From Blakeslea trispora (taxonomy: Eukaryota > Mucoromycota > Mucoromycetes > Mucorales > Choanephoraceae): a stretch of 64,000 nucleotides of DNA. Positions 58,571 through 64,000 of this stretch are shown piece by piece (position 1 is the first letter of the stretch; the number at the start of each line of letters is the position of its first letter). The stretch is from NCBI GenBank assembly GCA_025331445.1, contig JAIWNE010000008.1, positions 382,001 to 446,000 of the forward strand. Direction: 5' to 3'. The position numbers and the translations under genes were made by a program. The notes below the pieces were generated by a model. That model was not told the DNA's origin. It saw only the letters and a list, made by a program, of their open reading frames with translations, and did no database searches.

Positions 58571-60265
58571 ATGCCTAAAGATACCATTGAGAAGCGTGAA
58601 AAGAAAACAAAAGGAACTGCTGAACCATTTGTTATTCCGCCTGTACCGACAAGGCCACAACAATGTAAGTAAATGCATCTAACTTTTGCGTCATGCCATC
58701 ATAAAAATCAAGTGAACTCGCAGGTCATTATTATGTTATGAGAAAAAGAAGATATTGTGGCTTGCCTGCCAAAAAAGCCAAGAAGTATTGTGGTGAACAT
58801 TTGAGTCATTCAGACGAAAACGATGTCAATAACAAACGAGTTCCTTGTCCTTATGATAACTCACAGTAAAGAAAACATACATGTTCCTGAAAAAAAAAGC
58901 GATATTAACTTGGTTATGTAGTACCATCTTTGAAAAGGATCTCGAGCAACATATGAAATCACGATGCAATGCACGCCCAAGAGAACAGCCACCTTGCTTT
59001 TCTCTTAATGTGAACTGCACTTTGCCTCTTTCCGATGAAGAGCTTGAGTTTCAGAAAAAGATCTATTCTCATCAAAACCTTCATGTTCAACCATGGTTGG
59101 CTCGAGTTCAGTTGCAAGCCTTGACTAGAGACGAGCTAGATGCATTGATCGAGAAAGTTTGCAAGGCTCATGATGAGCATGTAGGTCCTATTGAGAAAAG
59201 ACAATTGACACACCCTTCCGCAGAAGACAAAAGGTAATCATCCACTACATTTAGATCATTGGAGACAGGTTGTATTGAACCTTTTTCTTTTTCTCGTACT
59301 TTAAGGTATACCATCACAAACACAAAACATTTAGATCAATTATCTTCATTAATGGGCCACATGGAGGAAGCTGGTATGCTTGGAGACAAGACAGCTTGTT
59401 TTGTTGAATTTGGTGCTGGTAAAGGTGATCTCTCTGCTTACGTAAAAAGAGCTGTGAACGAAATCAACGGTGAAGCTACCTATTTATTACTTGATCGCAA
59501 AAGTGTCCGCAACAAGGTGGATCAGACATTACTTGGTCTATCCGAACAAAAATCTCGGGTACAGCGTCAGTTGATAGACATCAAAGACCTCGATCTCTCC
59601 AAAGTAGACTGCATTGCAGACAACGACAAGAAAGTGGTTGCTATCTCCAAGCATCTTTGCGGCTGCGCTACTGATATCTCTTTGAAATGCTTAATGAACT
59701 ATGTAAACCATGAAAACGAAAAAGGAAACAGGTATGAACAAACAAGAAAAGCAGGAAGGGGTGCTGACGATTAAGTTGATGTTAGCGAGCCTATTCGTGG
59801 TATCATCATTGCTTTGTGTTGCCACCAACTGTGTCGTTATGAAATGTATCCAAACACTAGCTTTCTAGATTCCATTTCACTTGACAAAACAGAGTTTGAG
59901 CGCATTAGCAAAATGAGTAGTTGGGCTACATGTAGTAAAATGCCAGAACAGACGACTAGCTCAAAGGATGAAGAAGATGAAGACCATGCTGGTCAAGAAG
60001 AAGATGAGGATCAAACAACGTAAGTCTTTGTAACAGAATATGCCTCTCCGTTTTTTCCTTTATTAACATATGTTTCAGAAACCATTTCTCTGGCCGAGAC
60101 CATACAGAGCGTACTGCCATCGGCCTTAAATGTAAGCGTCTGCTAGATGTAGGACGTGTCAAGTACCTGGAAAGCTTTGGGTTTGATGTCAAATTGACTT
60201 ATTATGTTGATTTGAATACTAGTTTAGAGAACTGTGCATTGATTGCTACTCCTAGAAAGCAATAG
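58571..60265 (+). CDS. TRM13: tRNA:m4X modification enzyme TRM13 (2'-O-methylation at position 4)
   Basis: Trm13 methylates the ribose of nucleotide 4 in the acceptor stem of some tRNAs, using S-adenosylmethionine. Start is ATG at 58571 (MPKDTIEKREKKTKG) and stop TAG at 60263-60265. The N-terminal zinc finger reads CHYYVMRKKRRYCGLPAK then KYCGEH; the adjacent CHHC finger is CPYDNSH|TIFEKDLEQHMKSRC across an intron whose removal keeps frame. Family blocks follow: QPWLARVQLQALTRDEL, KHLDQLSSLMGHM, the SAM-binding CFVEFGAGKGDLSAYV, YLLLDRKSVRNKVDQ, ISKHLCGCATDISLKCL, IIALCCHQLCRYEMY, ERTAIGLKCKRLLDVGRVKY and a C-terminal TYYVDLNTSLENCALIA. An acidic insert (DEEDEDHAGQEEDED) lies before the last exon. 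About 470 residues. Convergent with NUP133. Confidence 0.93.
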
Positions 60266-60359
60266 AAAAAAAAAACATACTTTTTTATTATCATTCAATC
60301 AAATTTTATCGATTGTTTTAGAGATTAGACTGATAAAATACATTGCATAAAAAGAAACT

Positions 60360-63300
60360 TCATGTCTCCATTTCATGTATGCAAGCTTCGATTAACTTTT
60401 GCCAGGCAGTTGCTTCTTTTCTTTCTTGTTCAGACATGGGCATATTCAAATACAAATGCAACTGCTCATAAGATTTCTTGTATTCTTTTTGGCGAACATA
60501 ATGCACCCATGCAATTTTCGGTACTGTAAAGTCGTTGATGAGTTTTGACATGAAATGAGGGTATTGATTGCAATAGAATTCAATTTCATTGTATGTATTT
60601 TCTACAAAGAAAATGGCTAAGTATTAACCCTCAAACCAGTACGATCTTACCTTTTTGACAAAAATAGCTGAGTAAGGCAGAGAAATAGTCAAACCCTATG
60701 TGATGTATAAATGCTAAATGGCCTTCTCTTTTCTGCTCAGTGGACTGGATGTAATCAATCACAAAGGGTATACCACCATATACTTGAGCGAATTGGCTCA
60801 TCAGAGCAACATCTTTTCCATAAGCAATGAGAAGTTTGCTAAAGATAACTGCTTTGGCTTTTTCAAATGGTACTGTGTTATGGTTGCTAATGCAATTGTC
60901 AAATTATCAATCTCACTCTCACTCTCACTCTCACTCTTTTCTTTAGAAACTAAATCTCACTTACGTTTGATTCGCTTCGTCCAGCAAGGAATCAAGGATT
61001 AGGTTTGCTGTGGTAATCATTAGTCCTGAGGTTTCTGTCTCTGATTCATTGATTTTTTTTTCAGTTTCAAATGCAAGACACCACAAGCCAAGAAGGTAGT
61101 TAGTGACAGTTGCTAATAAAAGACAAGTCATGTATTAGATCTGTTCTTCTTTTCTTGACATTAACTTACATGAGAAATTTATGTTCGGATTGTTCATATA
61201 GACTAGAATGCATTGGTTTTCAAACTTATGAATGGTAGTCAAAACATTCTATACAAAAATGGAACAATACTAAGAGACAATAATTACAACTATTTCACAT
61301 TGTGTCACCTACTGCCATTATCTCTGTAAACTGACAAAGCAGTCTGAACCCAATATGTTCAGAGTGAGCCGTTTGATAGAATGCTTCTAATAAATGCATT
61401 GCCTTTTTACTCTACAATATACAACGGAATGATCTGATTAAATAGATGAGATAACAACGAAAGAGAAAGGATAACTTACTTTAGTTTTGAGTAGTGTGAT
61501 GATATTGATTTCTGTTTCAGGAAGCACAGAAGGCTGAACAGAATGCATCATACAATCCATAAACTCAGCATCGCTTTGTCTAGGGTGATAGATGTCAACG
61601 AAGAAATAAAAAAGGAAGCGAACAGAATAACACACCTTTCCATGATGCAGTTTCCCAATGCATACGCTAAGGTGGACATTTGGCTATTGCGAATCAATGC
61701 CTGTTTATCTTGCTCTGAGAACTAACAGGAGTATTAGTTGGATTTTGTTTCCAAGAGGTCAAGTTTGAATTTCCTTTACCTTATCTATTAACTCATTTTC
61801 CTTGACCACTTTAAGGATTCTATTCTGAAAATAGTTTTGAGCGCATAAATAGAGTCTATCCTCTGTTGTTATCGGGAGAAGCCAGCAATTTCCTTTTGAG
61901 AGCCGATTCGATAATTTTAGAGTAGCGGAAGGTATGTTCTCTTGATTGTGCTGTCGCAAGATAAATCTCAAAGGCGACTAAGGATACAAGTTAAGAGAGA
62001 AGCTATTGCAAACACAACAAAAGACGTGCAAGGGAATTTACCTGAGGAGAATCTCCAAAAAATACAGCTTGCTCCAATTGAGCTTCAAATACATTTGTGT
62101 CACTTTCTTGCTAATAAAATAAAAAAGCAAGAGGGAGATTAGTCTAACAAAGAAAATCTATTCGCGAGATAAGTCACTACAATATTTCGAACGGCTCTCG
62201 AGTACATGTTACTATGAGGACATTAAGGTTTGATTGTTAGTTCCTTTTTTTGTAATAAGAAACAACGCCTGTACAAACGCTTACTTGATTAACCATGATT
62301 GTTGTATAGCGTCAACATTGACAGAGAATTGAATGACGCCATTGTTTTGCGTATAAATCAAGGCTGTATGATGATGTTCTGCTATACCTGAGACAACTTC
62401 AGTAAATAAAATTTGATCGTACACATGGATTGCCTCTTCGAAAACAGATTTTTTGCTGGTACTGATAGCTATTACTGTATTTTCAAAGGTCACAAATGCT
62501 ATGCTGCTTGTCGAAGTCAATAGTGCGTTTTTCTGTAATGTAGTATAAGACATGGAAGCGCTATAGACTACTTGCAAATCTAGTGCTTCCTTCTCATGAT
62601 TTATCTCTAGTTGACAACGTAGGACTAAAAATTGGTGATATCCACGCATATCAGGAAGTGTATATGCAACCAACAGGACAATATCGCTTTTCCTATGATG
62701 GATTGACTAGATTAGGCAGACCGAAGTGATTATGGAACACATCTGTTTAAGCAACTTACGGATGTATGTTCATGTCTATAATTTCGCAATAAATGTTCTC
62801 CTTTGAATAGCTGGATGGAATATGTCGAATAACTTCTTCTTTTAACATATCTTTCAAATCGCATTGAGCAAGAAGCTGACAGTAAACTAGCTTAATACGA
62901 AAGGCTTCCCTTCTTTCTCTTTTCTGCTTGAGAAAAAAATCATCCTTACCTCCAATTGATTGTTCAATTTCGGCCCCCACACCTGAATCCCTTTTGCGTA
63001 GCCAACATAATGAACTGAGTCAACAGTCTGTAAATGAATGACTTTATCAACAACATGATGACATTTTGATTTTGTTTGACAAGACAAGCTGGGTATCGTA
63101 GTACGATAGTAAGATCCAGTCAAAATGAATGTATCAAACCATGATTGATATTGGTAGAAAGTAAACAAGTGTGGTTGCTGATGATTGTCTAGCTGGAAGA
63201 GATAAATTTCGCCTGATAAAGTACCCAAAAGTGCTTGATTGGCACAGATCATTTTAAGAGCACTGATACTGTCTCCAATAGCTAAATCTACTTCAAATTC

Positions 63301-63860
63301 TACTTGATTCATACCATATTGAACAAGTCTCAATTTTCCATAGGTGTTGATGATCATGGCTGAAAGTGAATCTGCACAGACATCAAATAGAGGTAATTGA
63401 TCAAAGACAATCATGTCTTGGATCGGAATTTGTAAGGTTCTTTTATCAGTCTATTATTAATCAGTTATTCCATTTCTTTGTTTTGTACACAATGCGTGCT
63501 GCTGCAATTCACCTGGCAATTCAATTGGTATATTGAAAGCATATTATCTGTCAATAAGCTAATTGTTTTACGGTGATAGTCGACTTTCAGATGATTAGTT
63601 TGATCTATAGAAAGAGAATGAGTGATGAATTTCGATTTTTTTTTGCTAGCTGTCTTCTCCTATTTACTCTGTTCAAGTATGTCTTGCACATTTACTGGTA
63701 GACGACTTTTCCAAATAGCTTCATACGCGCTTGCTTTGCTTAGTAGTGAGGGGTCTGTGAAGATAAGGCTTTCGAGTGTTCTCTCTACAGCTTGGTGATT
63801 ATCCCCAAATAGATCGTTACATCGATAAGTCTTCTTCAGGCTTTCAGTAAAGTCAGCCAT
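60360..63860 (-). CDS. NUP133: Nucleoporin NUP133-like, outer-ring (Y complex) component
   Basis: Nup133 forms the stem tip of the Y-shaped Nup84/Nup107 complex of the nuclear pore, with an N-terminal beta-propeller and a C-terminal helical solenoid. Start is ATG at 63858-63860 (MADFTESLKK) and stop TGA at 60360-60362. Early blocks are WKSRLPVNVQDILEQ, joined in frame to NQTNHLKVDYHRKTISLLT, then propeller-like DMIVFDQLPLFDVCADSLSA, LTGSYYRTTIPSLS and YAKGIQVWGPKLNNQLE. The middle has ENIYCEIIDMNIHP and LEQAVFFGDSPQSPLRF, a Nup133-type signature. The solenoid part is Leu-rich and ends near PKIAWVHYVRQKEYKKSYEQ. At least ten exons, about 1,000 residues. One intron near 60900-60960 has a GTGAGA microsatellite. 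Sequence conservation in this family is low, so the name is probable rather than certain; Nup155-type propellers are an alternative. Confidence 0.68.
60906..60940. repeat. (TCTCAC)n microsatellite in a NUP133 intron
   Basis: About five TCTCAC units on the plus strand, inside an intron that starts GTAAGTGAG on the minus strand. The Ser-Leu frame through it is not coding. Confidence 0.85.
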
Positions 63861-64000
63861 CAAATACAAATGATGATAGAGACAAAGACAAAATAAAGAA
63901 AAAGAAGAAAAGTTACCACAAACTTCAAAAAAATATAAAGGAATCGGACTTTGGTAGCACTTTTTGATCCCAAAAAATTACTTGAGTTTCCGCATAACAT
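63861..64000. promoter_or_regulatory. NUP133 5' flank
   Basis: A-rich leader before the NUP133 start, cut by the window end. No certain element seen. Confidence 0.35.

Overview
The window is nuclear DNA of a fungus, most likely an early-diverging filamentous lineage of the Mucoromycota/Mucorales type. The reasons are the AT-rich sequence, many very short introns (about 43-70 nt, GTAAG-type donors, TGCTAAT-like branch points, TAG or CAG acceptors), long A/T homopolymers around genes, and proteins that are closest to fungal families. No bacterial operons, CRISPR arrays or phage genes are visible. Gene names rest on motif recognition by eye; no database search was run. Exon limits were placed by hand and may be off by a base or two.

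Layout. 0-6.6 kb: three minus-strand genes, UTP25 (12 exons), a CofD/YvcK-like protein and an unrecognised seven-helix membrane protein. 6.6-15.2 kb: a gene desert with microsatellites, a GC-richer island that may be a solo LTR, and copy A of a 1.3-kb dispersed repeat. 15.2-22.0 kb: ILV6 (minus), then DBP10 and ETR1 (plus). DBP10 carries an apparent 1-bp frameshift in its Q motif. 22.0-26.3 kb: sparse, with two small plus-strand genes, one a Cys-rich zinc-binding-like protein. 26.7-31.1 kb: a large LEUNIG-like co-regulator (LUFS/LisH, Gln-rich middle, WD40). 31.5-34.3 kb: a decayed TnpB/Fanzor-like gene. 34.3-38.5 kb: sparse, with an unidentified pseudogene remnant. 38.5-52.6 kb: dense, with CDC24, PGS1, a Ser/Ala-rich cell-surface-like protein, PRO1, a TBC-domain Rab GAP and ROK1. 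52.6-56.5 kb: sparse, with copy B of the repeat. 56.5-63.9 kb: RPS0, a transposase-like scrap, TRM13 and NUP133.

Functional themes. Several genes serve ribosome production and translation: UTP25 and ROK1 (small subunit), DBP10 (large subunit), RPS0 (small-subunit protein) and TRM13 (tRNA methylation). Others are housekeeping: branched-chain amino acid control (ILV6), proline synthesis (PRO1), mitochondrial fatty acid and cardiolipin pathways (ETR1, PGS1), polarity signalling (CDC24), Rab traffic (TBC protein) and nuclear pores (NUP133).

The points most worth following up are the degenerate Fanzor-like gene, the duplicated 1.3-kb repeat with an unusually conserved TATA-plus-hairpin core, the DBP10 frameshift and the plant-like architecture of the LUFS-WD40 protein.
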